The position numbers and the translations under genes were made by a program. The notes beneath the pieces were generated by a model. The model ran no database searches. It saw nothing but the letters and a program-made list of their open reading frames with translations, and was not told the DNA's origin. A DNA stretch of 64,000 nucleotides from Sarcodiotheca gaudichaudii (Eukaryota > Rhodophyta > Florideophyceae > Gigartinales > Solieriaceae). The stretch covers positions 38,504 through 102,503 of the forward strand of contig JAUKVZ010000009.1 of NCBI GenBank assembly GCA_032355985.1, given 5' to 3'. Positions 16,379 through 26,666 of the stretch are shown here, piece after piece. How positions within the stretch are numbered: position 1 is the first letter of the stretch; every line of letters starts with the position of its first letter.

Positions 16379-19024
16379 TCAGCGATCCTCATCCATCGCG
16401 TCGCCGGCGATCTCCGCAAACTCCGCGGCCTGCGCCTCATCGCCAGTCGCCTGATACAGCAGCGCCAGTTGCTTGGCCGCCAGTTTGACGCGGCGCATGT
16501 CAGGCTCCGGGCGGCTGGTCAGTGAGTCGTAACTCATCGTCAGCTCGCGCTCGGCATCCTCGTACTTGCCCTGCAGGCGCAGGCATTTGCCATAGTGCCC
16601 GCGGAAGACGGCCGTGTAGAGATGACCGGGTGGGAAGATCTGCGAAGCGGTCGCCACGGCTTCGGCCAGCAGCGCCTCGGCCTCGGCCAGTTTGCCCTGT
16701 TTCGTCAGCAGGCCGCCAAGATTGGACATCGAAACAAGCGTGCCGGGATCGGAATCCCCCAGCGTCTTCCTTCGCGCTGCGAGTGTGCGCTTGAGCACGA
16801 CCTCGGCGCCATCGATATCGCCCGCCTCTTCAAGGAAGTAGCCATAGTTGTTGAGCCAGCGCATCGTTGACGGATGCTCGTCGCCGAGATCCTCGGAGCT
16901 GATCGCGACGCACTGTTCAAAGAGCGGCCGCGCCTCGTCATACGCCTCCTGCCCCATGAGGAACATCGCCAGATCATTCATCGTCGCGATGGTGCGCGGA
17001 TGGCGCTCACCGAGAATGCGCCGGCGCCCGTCGAGCGTCGCGCGAAAGATCTCCTCCGCCTCCTCATCGCGCCCCAGATCCTCGAGGATCACCGCGTAGT
17101 TCTGCATCGCCGCCAGCGTGACCGGATGATCATCACCCTTGGTCTTGCGCTGCGACTCAAGCGCGGCTTCGATCGTCTCGCATGCTTCCGTCGTGCGGCC
17201 GGCGCGCTGCAGCGTCAGCGCAAGATTCGTCTGCGCCGTGATCGTGTCCTGATCCTCCGGACCCTCTGACTTCAGGAATCCCGCAACCGCCTCCTGCTGA
17301 ATCGGGATCGCCTCGTCGAAGCGACGATTGTTCACCAGGTATCCCGCCAGCGCATTTTGCGATCGCACCGTCTCGATATGACCTTCGCCCAGCAGGCGCG
17401 CGTTGCGCTCCACCTGCTCGCGCAGCTCGTCTTCATCAATCTCATGCAGATCAATGCGCAGATCGTTGAGCATCCGCTGACCCTTGCGCGTCTTCTCGTC
17501 CGTATCCCCAAGCTCCGTGCGCCGGATCTCCAGCCCGCGCTCGATGTGCGGACGCGCCAGCTCCGGCCGGCCCAGACTGCGATACGTCGATCCGATCGTC
17601 ATGCGCACCGAAGCTTCGACCAGGGGCTGATCCTCAAACGCGCCGTCAATGTCCCGCGCCGCCTCATCCAGCGCCTCGCGCACCGTCAGCTCGCGCCCCA
17701 GCGACTGCTCCGGCTTGGCCGAGCCCAGCAGATCGCTCGTCAGAAACTCGTTGATCGCCTCCGCCTCAGCCTTGGAAAGATCAGCAGCTTCGCGCGACGC
17801 GACCTCGCGCTGCAGCGCAAGCTGCGCTTCCTGCTCAGCCGCCTGGGCGCGCGTCATGCCCACGCTTGCCGCGACCAGCCCGCCGATCATCGCCAGAATC
17901 ACCACCGCCGCCGCCGCAACGCCCGCCCGATTGCGCCGGACGAACTTGCTCACCTTGTACGCCGTGCTCGGCGGACCCGCGACAACCGGCTCATGACTCA
18001 GATGCCTTTGAATGTCAGCCGCAAATCCCGCGGCAGACGCATACCGGCGCGTGCGATCCTTCTCCATCGCGCGCATCGTGATCCAGTCCAGATCTCCCTT
18101 GAGCTGGCGCGATAGCCCGCCGAGGTCAGTCGATCGCTTCTGCGCGACCATGCGCGTCTGCTCGCGATCAAGACTCGTCAGCTTTGTGCTCGGCTTGGGC
18201 GGATCCACCTCGCGAATGCGCCGCTGAATCTCGCCATACGCCGCGCTGCGCAGCTCCTTGGCATCGAAGGGCAGCGTGCCGCAGAGCAGCTCGTACATCA
18301 GCACGCCGAGCGAATAGATATCCGTGCGCGTGTCGATATCCAGCCCGCTCATCTCGGCCTGCTCGGGGCTCATGTACTCCGGCGTGCCGATGATCTGTCC
18401 CTGCTCGGTGAAGAGCGAGCGCTCCGTCAGGCGCGCGTGCGTCGCCTTGGCCACGCCGAAATCAATCACCTTGGGCGTCGGCTTGCCATCCTGCATCGCG
18501 ATCAGCACATTGCTCGGCTTGATGTCGCGATGAATGATGCCCTTCTGATGCGCATGCTGAATCGCATCGCACACTTCGAGGATCAGACGCAGCCGCGCCT
18601 CCGTCCCCAGCTTGTTCATGTCGGCGTAGTCGGTGATCGGCACGCCCTGCACATGCTCCATCACGAAGTAAGGCCGACCAAGCTCGGTCGCCCCTGCCTC
18701 GAAAACGCGCGCGATGCATGGATGGCTCATCAAGGCCAGCGCCTGCCGCTCGGATTCGAATCGAGCCACGACCTCGCGCGTATCCATGCCCAGCTTGATC
18801 AGCTTCAGCGCGACGCGCCGGCGCACGGCGCCCGTCTCTTCGGCGAGATACACCTCGCCCATGCCGCCCTCGCCAAGCGTGTCGATGATCCGGTACTTGC
18901 CGATGCGCTCGGGGCGATCGCCCGGCGCGGTGCCCGCATCCACGGACACCGGCCGCCTCGGGCTCGACTCCATCGTCGGCGCATCGCTCAGATCCCGCTC
19001 TTCGGGATGATCAGACATCATCAT
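16379..19024 (-). CDS. Membrane Ser/Thr protein kinase with C-terminal TPR domain
   Basis: An 881-aa kinase. Gly-rich loop G-E-G-G-M-G-E-V at 51-58, catalytic Lys74 in V-A-L-K-L, H-R-D-I-K-P-S-N at 165-172, D-F-G at 188-190, G-T-P-E-Y-M-S-P-E-Q at 213-222. A transmembrane helix (about 367-390) separates the cytoplasmic kinase from a long TPR/kinesin-light-chain-like region (repeats such as A-M-Q-N-Y-A-V-I-L-E-D-L-G-R). This kinase-TM-TPR design is very common in planctomycetes and is thought to sense signals through the TPR part. The start is the first of three consecutive ATGs, with GGAAGGA upstream; the longer open frame above it is antisense to the oxidoreductase. It converges on its left neighbour with 3 nt between stops. 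Confidence 0.9.
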   Translation of the reverse strand: MMMSDHPEERDLSDAPTMESSPRRPVSVDAGTAPGDRPERIGKYRIIDTLGEGGMGEVYLAEETGAVRRRVALKLIKLGMDTREVVARFESERQALALMSHPCIARVFEAGATELGRPYFVMEHVQGVPITDYADMNKLGTEARLRLILEVCDAIQHAHQKGIIHRDIKPSNVLIAMQDGKPTPKVIDFGVAKATHARLTERSLFTEQGQIIGTPEYMSPEQAEMSGLDIDTRTDIYSLGVLMYELLCGTLPFDAKELRSAAYGEIQRRIREVDPPKPSTKLTSLDREQTRMVAQKRSTDLGGLSRQLKGDLDWITMRAMEKDRTRRYASAAGFAADIQRHLSHEPVVAGPPSTAYKVSKFVRRNRAGVAAAAVVILAMIGGLVAASVGMTRAQAAEQEAQLALQREVASREAADLSKAEAEAINEFLTSDLLGSAKPEQSLGRELTVREALDEAARDIDGAFEDQPLVEASVRMTIGSTYRSLGRPELARPHIERGLEIRRTELGDTDEKTRKGQRMLNDLRIDLHEIDEDELREQVERNARLLGEGHIETVRSQNALAGYLVNNRRFDEAIPIQQEAVAGFLKSEGPEDQDTITAQTNLALTLQRAGRTTEACETIEAALESQRKTKGDDHPVTLAAMQNYAVILEDLGRDEEAEEIFRATLDGRRRILGERHPRTIATMNDLAMFLMGQEAYDEARPLFEQCVAISSEDLGDEHPSTMRWLNNYGYFLEEAGDIDGAEVVLKRTLAARRKTLGDSDPGTLVSMSNLGGLLTKQGKLAEAEALLAEAVATASQIFPPGHLYTAVFRGHYGKCLRLQGKYEDAERELTMSYDSLTSRPEPDMRRVKLAAKQLALLYQATGDEAQAAEFAEIAGDAMDEDR

Positions 19025-19179
19025 CAAGGTCGTCCTTCCGGGCGTTCCCCGCCGGGATGAAAGGCGCAGAATCACCCGCGCTGCCGCAGCCCTCGCACGA
19101 AGATTCGCTTCCGCACACAGTGTAACCCCAGCCCGGCGAAGCGCCCCACGTAAAGATGCGGCGCCCCCTCCCAAGCGAG

Positions 19180-19185
19180 TAGAAT
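19180..19185 (+). promoter_or_regulatory. -10-like box of the DadA-like gene
   Basis: TAGAAT ending 10 nt before the ATG at 19196. Predicted start of transcription falls within about 4 nt of the start codon. No -35 match was found. Confidence 0.35.
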
Positions 19186-19195
19186 CCCCTGTCGA

Positions 19196-20446
19196 ATGAC
19201 CCAGCCAACCGGCCACATCCTCATCGTCGGCGCCGGCGTCATCGGCGTCTGCGCCGCCTACGAACTCGCCTCCAGGGGCTACAGCGTCACCATCATCGAG
19301 CGCGATGAAGTGGGCCATGGCTGTTCCTACGGCAACGCCGGGCTCATCTCCCTCGGCCACCTTCCCATCCCCAGACCCGGACTCATCCGCCAGACCCTCA
19401 AATGGATGGCCGATGGCGACAGCCCCCTCTACATCGAACCTCGACTCGATATCGATCTCGCTCGATGGCTCTGGAAGTTCCGAGCAGCCTGCTCGCCCGA
19501 TCAGCTCGAGCAGAGCATGCGCATCACCTGCGGCCTGTCGCGCCTCTCCGAAGCCGGCTTCCGCCACTTCGCCCAGACCGAACATCTCAATTTCGACTTC
19601 CGACCCCTCGGCTATTACGAGGTCTATCGCACCGAAAAAGGCATCGAAGAATCCCAGCGCAACGCCGAAATCACCGCGCGTCACGGCTACGCCTACGAAC
19701 GCATCGACGGGCCCGAACTCCATCGGCGCGAACCGGCGCTCGCAAAGGACACCATCGGCGCCATCTGGTATCCGGACAGCTTCTTCTGCGATCCCTACCG
19801 CTTCGTCAGCGAAGTCGGCCGACTCGTCAAACGCATGGGCGTCGTCATTCGCGAGCATGTCGAAGCGAAGAGCTTCATCGAAGATGGCGATGACATTCGC
19901 GGCGTGATCACCGCGCAGGGCGAGCCGATCGAAGCGGATGCGGTGGTGCTTGCCGCGGGCATCTGGTCGGAGGCGCTCGCCCGCAAGCTGCGCATCCGCG
20001 TGCCGCTGCAGGCGGCCAAGGGATATCACCGCGACATTCCCGAGACCGATCCCCCGCTCTCGACCGCCTGCCTGCTCGGCGAATCAGCGATGGTCGCCAC
20101 TCCCATGAGCGGCCATCTGCGCCTCGCCGGCACGCTCGAGTTTTCCGGTGTCAATCTTGATGTTCGCCAAAACCGATTGAACATGCTCACGGAAGGCGCG
20201 CGCAAGTACCTGCCCTCGATCAACGGCGCCGCCCCGACTTCCGAATGGGTCGGCATGCGCCCCTGCCTGCCGGATGGCATGCCCATCATCGGCTGGGCGC
20301 CCAATCATCGAAACCTCTTCATCGCAACAGGCCACGCCATGCTCGGCCTGACCTTCGGCCCGGCGACGGGACGACTGGTCGCTGAATGTGTTGCGGAGGA
20401 AGAGACGTCGATCGATATCAGCGGTCTGCGCGCGGATCGGTTCTGA
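19196..20446 (+). CDS. DadA-like FAD-dependent D-amino acid dehydrogenase
   Basis: A 416-aa FAD enzyme of the DAO/DadA family that oxidises D-amino acids to 2-oxo acids. The N-terminus has the dinucleotide-binding G-A-G-V-I-G-V-C-A-A-Y-E-L-A-x-x-G then I-I-E-R-D-E, followed by the DadA-type S-Y-G-N-A-G-L-I-S. Near the C-terminus, G-M-R-P-C-L-P-D-G-M-P-I-I-G and G-H-A-M-L-G-L-T are FAD-contact motifs. TAGAAT at 19180-19185 ends 10 nt before the ATG and no Shine-Dalgarno is visible, pointing to a very short or absent leader. It stands divergent from the kinase. Confidence 0.85.
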   Translation: MTQPTGHILIVGAGVIGVCAAYELASRGYSVTIIERDEVGHGCSYGNAGLISLGHLPIPRPGLIRQTLKWMADGDSPLYIEPRLDIDLARWLWKFRAACSPDQLEQSMRITCGLSRLSEAGFRHFAQTEHLNFDFRPLGYYEVYRTEKGIEESQRNAEITARHGYAYERIDGPELHRREPALAKDTIGAIWYPDSFFCDPYRFVSEVGRLVKRMGVVIREHVEAKSFIEDGDDIRGVITAQGEPIEADAVVLAAGIWSEALARKLRIRVPLQAAKGYHRDIPETDPPLSTACLLGESAMVATPMSGHLRLAGTLEFSGVNLDVRQNRLNMLTEGARKYLPSINGAAPTSEWVGMRPCLPDGMPIIGWAPNHRNLFIATGHAMLGLTFGPATGRLVAECVAEEETSIDISGLRADRF

Positions 20447-20467
20447 AAACGACGATCGCCTCCGCCA

Positions 20468-20518
20468 CCCTCTCCCGCGCAGGCGCAGCCGAGTGGGAGA
20501 GGGCAGGGTGAGGGCTCC
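20468..20518 (-). repeat. Dispersed hairpin repeat, copy 1 (minus orientation)
   Basis: Matches the core of the repeat family of the 57.9-61.8 kb region but in the opposite orientation: on the minus strand it reads GAGCCCTCACCCTGCCCTC, then the central loop, then GGGAGAGGG. The arms CCCTCTCCC and GGGAGAGGG pair as a 9-bp hairpin. It lies between the convergent DadA-like gene and the M36 protease gene. Confidence 0.8.
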
Positions 20519-20600
20519 AACCTTCTACCTATTTCTCCATGCCTCAAACTGTCTGGTTGTCAGGCTGACGAAACAGCGCGGACCGACGCTTGCGCTTGTC

Positions 20601-23600
20601 TCACATCCCCCAGTTCCCAATCAACAGCGCCAGATCCGAACTTCCCACACTTCCATCCCCATCAAGATCCGAATCACACGCCGCCGGCGCCAGCGGGCAA
20701 GGCCCCCAGTTGCCGATCAGAATCGCAAGATCGCCGCTGCCCACCGTCCCATCACCATCAAGATCCGCCGGATGAGGCGCATCACACACAAACGCCGTCA
20801 GCGCGACAGCATCCACGCCCGACTCCACAACCGATCCGCCCACACCAAGATCAGTGGAGATAAATCGAATCCGCACCTGATCCGTCAGCGCGACGAACTC
20901 GCCGATGCGCAGCGAGTTGAACTCCCACCGATGCGTGTTCTCGCTCACGGCGCCGACGGGCGTCCACGAGCCGCCATCATCATCGGAAAGCTCGACGACC
21001 ATCGAATCCTCATAAGGATTGGCGCCGAAGTTATTCGAGTGCCACGAATAGAACGAGATGAACGCCTCCTCGGCGTCCGAGCAATCAAGCGCCGGCGAAG
21101 TCAAAATCACCGAGCCGCCATCGACATCGCTGTTGGCGACGAAAAGATCATCGACGGCATCCGTCAGAAACGCGTAGCCGCTGCCATCAGCATCCGATAC
21201 GGGATCGCCACGATCCCCGCCAAGCTGAGGCGGCACGCGCTCCCAGAAGCCATCATCCGCAACACCGGTAAACGACCAGCCCAGATCCATCTCCGCATCA
21301 TCAGCAAATCGAATCTCGCTCGAAGTCGCCGCAGCCAGGCCGTGCGAAGAGACCGGCGCATCCGGCGGATCCGTAAACGGCGCCGCGCCCGCCGTCGCCT
21401 CGACGTAATACAGCGCCGAATCCCCGCACGCCATCGCAGGCAGCGTCGCCTCATACATCCCCGGCGACATCTCCGTGAGCGCAATCGGCGCAAACCCGCC
21501 GCCACTAAGGTTGAACTGAAGCTGCGCCGAACCCGGATCCAGCGCATCGCCGCACAGCGAATCAATATGCACCGTCAAGGTCGGCGCAGGGCCCGGCGTC
21601 ACACTTCGCGTCGGATATCCATCCGGATACGAAAACGCCAGCCCTGTCGGCACATCAAACGCCTCGATCACATTCGAAACCGTCCCGCCCTGCGGACTGA
21701 GCGCACTGAACCCAAGCCCGCGCGACGCAAACCCGGCCCACAAGGCGCACGCATTGGCGCCTCCATTGTTCACCACATCCGCCAGCAGAATCGCATCGCG
21801 AGCCTGTACGAAACTCGGATTGGCCGGCGCCAGCTTCAGTGAATCCGTCAGCAGCACCAGCATCATCTCGTTGGCCGCGAAACCATGCGTCGCCGCCATC
21901 TCGGTGCGGCAGGCAAGCAGCATGTTGCACCAGATTTCGCCCATGTTGTGCACACTGTTCGGCACCGCAGAGCCAAACGCCGGATTCAAAGGCACGCCCG
22001 GATCCACATCAAACTGATCCGGATCAATATCCTCAAATGTCACCGGGCTGCGCAGCGGATCATTCACATACGGATACCGGCGAATCCCGAAGTAATAGTT
22101 CGTATCAAACCCCGGCTCGCCCTCATACGTCGCATACCCGCCGATCGCATGCACGCCCGCAAAATCATCGCCCGGCTCGGCAAGCAGACAGATCGCATAG
22201 AAATCGCTCCACCCCTCGCCCATCCCCGCGCCCTGCGGCGTCGTCAGATCGCCAAGCAGGCGAATCGTCAGCCCGTGCGTCAACTCATGATGCACGATCT
22301 GCGCATCAAAGGCGCCATCACGACCATTGGGCAGCGCATCCGGCCACAGGAACATCTCCATGCGCCCATCCGTGCCATCCAACCCCAGCGTGAGCATGCG
22401 CGCGTTCTCATCGCCGAAGCCATCCTGCACATCCGCGATGATCGCATCTCCGCCGACGCCGCCGCGACCGAAGTTGTCCGTCTGATAGTTGCCAAACTCC
22501 TCGGTGAACCCCAGGCCATACAGCCGATCGTGAAACCAGTTCGTCAGATAGAAGACCTGCGTCACCGCCGCATCGCGCGTCAGTGATGGCGACATTGAAT
22601 CATCGAACGCAAAATCAAACACCCGCGCCGGCGATCCCACTGGCCGCGGCAAGTCATCAACGTTGTCCCCATCCACATCCGTGTGCGCCCGCACATTGTT
22701 CCCGACCGTCGTATTCCCTCCATCGGGAATCCAGCCATCCGGACTCGCAACCGCATCCAGCGCCACAAGCGTCTCCATCGAACGCGCCACCGGCGTTCCC
22801 TGCGTTCCATCAGGCGTTGCCGGACCGGGCGTCAGCGGCGCCGGCGAATCACCCGTAAAGACGTGATACGTCGCCGCCTCCGTCCCGCCATGATGCGTGC
22901 CGCTGATCCTTCGCAGCACATCGCCATTGGTCGCATCAACCGTAACCTGCCACAGATCGCCATTGGCGTCATACAGCGCCACTTCATACGCGGCGCGCAG
23001 CTCAATCTGCGAGATCGGGAAGTACACGCGCTTCGTCAGCGTCTCGCCCAGCAGCCCGCCGGCGCGCTCGAAGCGCTGCATGGATCGTTCATCGGGCGCT
23101 GCGCCGATCGCACGAGGCAGATCAAACAGCCGCACGCCGACATGCTCAGCCGCGAGCACAATCGCCGCCGCCCGACCAAGGCGCAGTTCGCTGACGGCGA
23201 ACCCATCTTCCGGCGCCGCAAGCATTGTGTTGCTGATCGAAATCAGTTCTCCCCGCGCCGTGACACTTGCCCGCAGCTCACAGCCGGCGACATCGATCTC
23301 ATCAATCTGCTGCTGCCGCCAGATCGTCGTCATGCCGTTGTGCGCCGTCACGCCCTCGCGCGACACCCGCGCCTGCGCCAGCGCATCCCGCCCGATGCGA
23401 AATGTCTCCCGATGATCAACCACATACGACGCGATCACCGCATGCGGATCAACAGCGCCCACAACCGGCGCCGTCAGCAGTCCGCGGCGACTTCGCACGA
23501 AAGTCGCCGTGCCGAATCGCCCGCCCTGATCAATCACCGCCCCTGCCGCGGTCATCCGCTCGCTCGAAGCGACGATTCCCTCGCGCACATCAAAGGTCGC

Positions 23601-23687
23601 CGCCGGCTCGCCCGCACTGGCTGCGGCGCACACCATCACCATCGCGCCGCCGATGGCCGCACATCCGTGAACACAACCGCGCATCAT
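20601..23687 (-). CDS. Fungalysin-like (M36) secreted metalloprotease with GC-type dockerin tail
   Basis: About 1028 aa, secreted. After the signal peptide (A-A-A-S-A-G) comes an FTP/PepSY-type propeptide (about 30-250), then the catalytic region with the zinc site H-H-E-L-T-H-G (HExxH) and a downstream G-E-G-W-S-D giving the third ligand Glu, as in M36 peptidases. A later region (D-D-G-G-S-W-T-P-V-G) looks like a beta-sandwich. The tail is a typical two-loop dockerin: D-L-D-G-D-G-T-V-G-S-G-D-L and D-L-D-G-D-G-S-V-G-S-S-D-L with N-W-G-P-C-P between and ending N-W-G-M. ATG 23687 is preferred; a GTG at 23714 is possible. Confidence 0.85.
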   Translation of the reverse strand: MMRGCVHGCAAIGGAMVMVCAAASAGEPAATFDVREGIVASSERMTAAGAVIDQGGRFGTATFVRSRRGLLTAPVVGAVDPHAVIASYVVDHRETFRIGRDALAQARVSREGVTAHNGMTTIWRQQQIDEIDVAGCELRASVTARGELISISNTMLAAPEDGFAVSELRLGRAAAIVLAAEHVGVRLFDLPRAIGAAPDERSMQRFERAGGLLGETLTKRVYFPISQIELRAAYEVALYDANGDLWQVTVDATNGDVLRRISGTHHGGTEAATYHVFTGDSPAPLTPGPATPDGTQGTPVARSMETLVALDAVASPDGWIPDGGNTTVGNNVRAHTDVDGDNVDDLPRPVGSPARVFDFAFDDSMSPSLTRDAAVTQVFYLTNWFHDRLYGLGFTEEFGNYQTDNFGRGGVGGDAIIADVQDGFGDENARMLTLGLDGTDGRMEMFLWPDALPNGRDGAFDAQIVHHELTHGLTIRLLGDLTTPQGAGMGEGWSDFYAICLLAEPGDDFAGVHAIGGYATYEGEPGFDTNYYFGIRRYPYVNDPLRSPVTFEDIDPDQFDVDPGVPLNPAFGSAVPNSVHNMGEIWCNMLLACRTEMAATHGFAANEMMLVLLTDSLKLAPANPSFVQARDAILLADVVNNGGANACALWAGFASRGLGFSALSPQGGTVSNVIEAFDVPTGLAFSYPDGYPTRSVTPGPAPTLTVHIDSLCGDALDPGSAQLQFNLSGGGFAPIALTEMSPGMYEATLPAMACGDSALYYVEATAGAAPFTDPPDAPVSSHGLAAATSSEIRFADDAEMDLGWSFTGVADDGFWERVPPQLGGDRGDPVSDADGSGYAFLTDAVDDLFVANSDVDGGSVILTSPALDCSDAEEAFISFYSWHSNNFGANPYEDSMVVELSDDDGGSWTPVGAVSENTHRWEFNSLRIGEFVALTDQVRIRFISTDLGVGGSVVESGVDAVALTAFVCDAPHPADLDGDGTVGSGDLAILIGNWGPCPLAPAACDSDLDGDGSVGSSDLALLIGNWGM

Positions 23688-23800
23688 TCGTCGCGCCAAA
23701 CCTCTTCTCCTCACGCGGCCGCGCCATCGGCCGCCACCCCCATCCTATCCCGCGCCCCCGCCTCCCCCAACGCCGAATCCGACAATCCGCCCCGGCGCAC

Positions 23801-23835
23801 AAAAAAACCCGGGACGCGCTGGAGCGCATCCCGGG
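23801..23835 (-). terminator. Intrinsic terminator of the large metalloprotease gene
   Basis: The 12-bp stem pairs 23808-23819 with 23824-23835 (CCCGGGA arms plus GCGC, one mismatch) with a 4-nt loop. Read on the minus strand it is followed by seven T residues (23807-23801). It lies 60 nt downstream of the stop at 23895. Confidence 0.85.
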
Positions 23836-23894
23836 CTTCCTCGCTTTGACTGACGCTTCCTGGAGGCAGAAGCGCTCAGATCACGTCAAGTCAC

Positions 23895-26666
23895 TCAACG
23901 CTGCACGACGTACACCGTCTCCAGCGCACGATCGATGCGACGCTGCACATCGGCCATGTGCGCCGCCGTGTAGGGATCGCCGCTTGAAGCGCCCTTCTTG
24001 GCCTTCTTCGAGATGCCCTCGAGCTGACCAACCGAAAGAGCGCTGATCGTGCGAAGACTCGGGCTCGAAGACTCAAGCAACGCAAGATCGATCAGACGAT
24101 CAACATGCTCACGCTGCAGGTTGCGCCGGAAGCTCGATGTCTCCGCATCGCTTCCATACCGACTGCTCGACTCCGCCCACACCGCATCAGCGATGGTCTC
24201 CATCACCTCAGCAAGCGTCAGCACATCGCCCGAATCCTGCGCGCGATACTCATTGTCATACACGCGGCGAAGCTTCGTCGGGCTCATCATGATCGACATG
24301 ATCGAAGCCTGAAGACTGCCGACAAAATCATGCACCGGCATGCTCGGATCCGCAATCAGCTCGTTGAAGCCCTGCGGATCCCACCAGTACTCCTTGCCCA
24401 GATGACGCACGATCTTCGGCGTCAGGCCGAACGCATCATCATTGAACGCATTGCTCACGACCAGATCCAGCGCGCGGCGCTGCGTCTCGGCCGGAATATC
24501 CTCGATCGGCGCCCGCTCGCCCGGATCGCCCTTCCAGTCATTGTTCTCAAACGAGCCGCCCACCCAGCGCGACGCGATGTACATCGCGTAGAACTGCGTG
24601 TTCATCAGACCGTTCAGACGACGACGCGCAACAGCCCACGACTCGCCATCCTTCACAATGTCCTCGAGCAGCCTGTCCTGCAGCTCATCGCACAGAGAGA
24701 TACGCGACTCGGCGAACTTCAGATTGTCGGCGCCCATGTCCCACGTCATGTTGCGCGGATCGCCGCCGACCGACATCGCGATCTGACTGATGAAGATGTG
24801 ATCCGGATCAGCCACCTGGCTGCGAATCTCATCCAGCTTGTCCTCAGGGCCGTAGCCATAGGCGATGACCCACTCGTCGTAAGGACCAACCTCGCGCGTC
24901 GCATAGGGGCCCTGCTCCTCGCCGCACTCATGGTTGATGTTGATGGCGCAATAGTCCATCACCGAACCAACCGACGGACCCTCAAAGTCGCCCGAGTTCA
25001 TCTCCTCAAGCGTACGAATCGTCGAGGAAGCCATGTTGTGCTGCAGACCGAGGCAGTGACCAACCTCGTGCGCCGAGATGTAGCGCGTCATCTGACCGAC
25101 ATATTCCTCGGGCAGACCGTCGACCATATCGACATCCTCGCCATCCTCGGCGCCTTCCATCAGGCCCGCCTCAAACGCAAGGCTCGCCAGCGACATGTTC
25201 ATCGCCATCATCGAACCGATGTGGCATGCCGTGTTCGTCGGATTCTTCAGCGACTTCGTCCACGGATGCTCGCGGCTGGTCAGCGGCTCGGTCGCCGCCT
25301 TCTCCAGATCAAGCTTCTTCTGCAGAATCAGCTTCTCGCGCTCAACCGGCGAAGCCAGACGCACACGCGGATCCCACTCCGGATTCGCGTCATAAAACGC
25401 CAGCGTCTCCGGACTCATCGTCTCAGACACCATGCCCATGCTCAGCGATGACAGATTCTCATTCAGATTGCGCGTCAGACCCTGATGCCACACAACATCC
25501 GCATCAAGAATCTCACCCGTCATCGGATTCGTGCGGCTCGGACCAATCGCATACGTCTGATCCGTCACATTCCAGCGGAAGAAGTTGTATCGCGCATCCT
25601 CAGGATCCTTATCCATGTGCGCGCCCGTCGTCGCATCCTGCTGGTAAACCTCCAGCGCGCCGACGATGCCGATCTCTTCAAACGCCTTGTTCCACATCAA
25701 AATGCCGTCACGCACATACCGGCGATACTTCACCGGCGTTGTGTGCTCGATGTACCACACAAGCGGCTGCTTCGGCGGGCTCATCGAAAGCGAAGGATCA
25801 GCCTTCTCAATGTTCCAGCGCGAGATGTATCGATCCGTCACATCCGCATTGATCGGAACCGAGTAATCCAGATACAGATCGTAGAAGTAGCCCAGTCTCG
25901 GATCAGCCTTCCGCGGCTTGAACCCCGGCGTGCCTTCCATCAGATCCAGCGCATACGTCAGACGAATCAACTGACCCGTCTCATTGGGAAGCTCGTACTC
26001 GAAGATCACATTCTTCGGGAAGGCCTTCACCTTCTGAATGGATGCAAGCGTCGGATTCACCGCGCGAAACGTCGGACCGTACGGCGTGTCAGGCGGAAAG
26101 AACTTCGAAGCGCTCTTCGTGCCCATGCTGCCAAGATCAACGACCGGGCCGCCGCCGGGACCCATCGCAACAATCGGAAGCGCCGTGATGACCGTGCCCG
26201 TGTAGAGCTGGTTCATCGAGTCCGTCGCATTCTTGTCGCTGCTGGTGCGCTCCCACAGGTTCGGCTCGATCAGCGCAAGCTGCTTGCCGATCTTCTTCCA
26301 CTTCGCGTAGAAGGTCAGACCCATCACGCCCGCCTCAGGATGACCGCCCGAGATCGTCGGCGAAATCATCAGAAGCTGACTCTCATAGTTCGGAGGAAGC
26401 ACGCCGAGCAGCTTGCCCGACTCGCGATCCACATACAGGTCGTACAGAGGCTTCGCGCCGTCAGCCGTCGAAACGACCTTCTCAAGCTTCTCCACAACCT
26501 TGTCAAACGGCGGCAACTCACCTTCGCCGCCATTGCCCTGCGCGGCCATCATCGCCGCCATGGCGCCGGGAGGCATCTCCATCGCAGTCGTCGACGCCTG
26601 ATCACCAGCGATGGCGATCGACATCGTGCCCGCAACTGCCCCGCACAGTGCGATTTCCTTCAGCAT
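23895..26666 (-). CDS. Secreted zinc-dependent metalloprotease (DUF5117/DUF4953-like)
   Basis: A 923-aa protein with an N-terminal signal (L-C-G-A-V-A-G-T-M-S-I-A-I-A-G). The zinc motif H-E-V-G-H-C-L-G-L-Q-H-N matches the metzincin-type HExxHxxGxxH site, and M-D-Y near S-V-M-D-Y-C-A serves as the Met-turn. The long N-terminal part with L-L-G-V-L-P-P-N-Y, A-F-P-K-N-V-I-F-E-Y-E and V-P-I-N-A-D-V-T-D-R-Y resembles the DUF5117-DUF4953 metalloprotease family of Bacteroidota and Planctomycetota. The start at 26666 has GGAG 7 nt upstream; an in-frame extension to 26771 is not needed. No dockerin tail is present, unlike many neighbours. Confidence 0.82.
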   Translation of the reverse strand: MLKEIALCGAVAGTMSIAIAGDQASTTAMEMPPGAMAAMMAAQGNGGEGELPPFDKVVEKLEKVVSTADGAKPLYDLYVDRESGKLLGVLPPNYESQLLMISPTISGGHPEAGVMGLTFYAKWKKIGKQLALIEPNLWERTSSDKNATDSMNQLYTGTVITALPIVAMGPGGGPVVDLGSMGTKSASKFFPPDTPYGPTFRAVNPTLASIQKVKAFPKNVIFEYELPNETGQLIRLTYALDLMEGTPGFKPRKADPRLGYFYDLYLDYSVPINADVTDRYISRWNIEKADPSLSMSPPKQPLVWYIEHTTPVKYRRYVRDGILMWNKAFEEIGIVGALEVYQQDATTGAHMDKDPEDARYNFFRWNVTDQTYAIGPSRTNPMTGEILDADVVWHQGLTRNLNENLSSLSMGMVSETMSPETLAFYDANPEWDPRVRLASPVEREKLILQKKLDLEKAATEPLTSREHPWTKSLKNPTNTACHIGSMMAMNMSLASLAFEAGLMEGAEDGEDVDMVDGLPEEYVGQMTRYISAHEVGHCLGLQHNMASSTIRTLEEMNSGDFEGPSVGSVMDYCAININHECGEEQGPYATREVGPYDEWVIAYGYGPEDKLDEIRSQVADPDHIFISQIAMSVGGDPRNMTWDMGADNLKFAESRISLCDELQDRLLEDIVKDGESWAVARRRLNGLMNTQFYAMYIASRWVGGSFENNDWKGDPGERAPIEDIPAETQRRALDLVVSNAFNDDAFGLTPKIVRHLGKEYWWDPQGFNELIADPSMPVHDFVGSLQASIMSIMMSPTKLRRVYDNEYRAQDSGDVLTLAEVMETIADAVWAESSSRYGSDAETSSFRRNLQREHVDRLIDLALLESSSPSLRTISALSVGQLEGISKKAKKGASSGDPYTAAHMADVQRRIDRALETVYVVQR

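Noticed and set aside
19025-20029. Minus-strand frame continuing upstream of the kinase gene, giving a 1216-aa product
   Set aside because: The extra 335 residues are antisense to the well-supported DadA-like gene and look like its mirror. The ATG at 19024 has a Shine-Dalgarno and starts a normal kinase.
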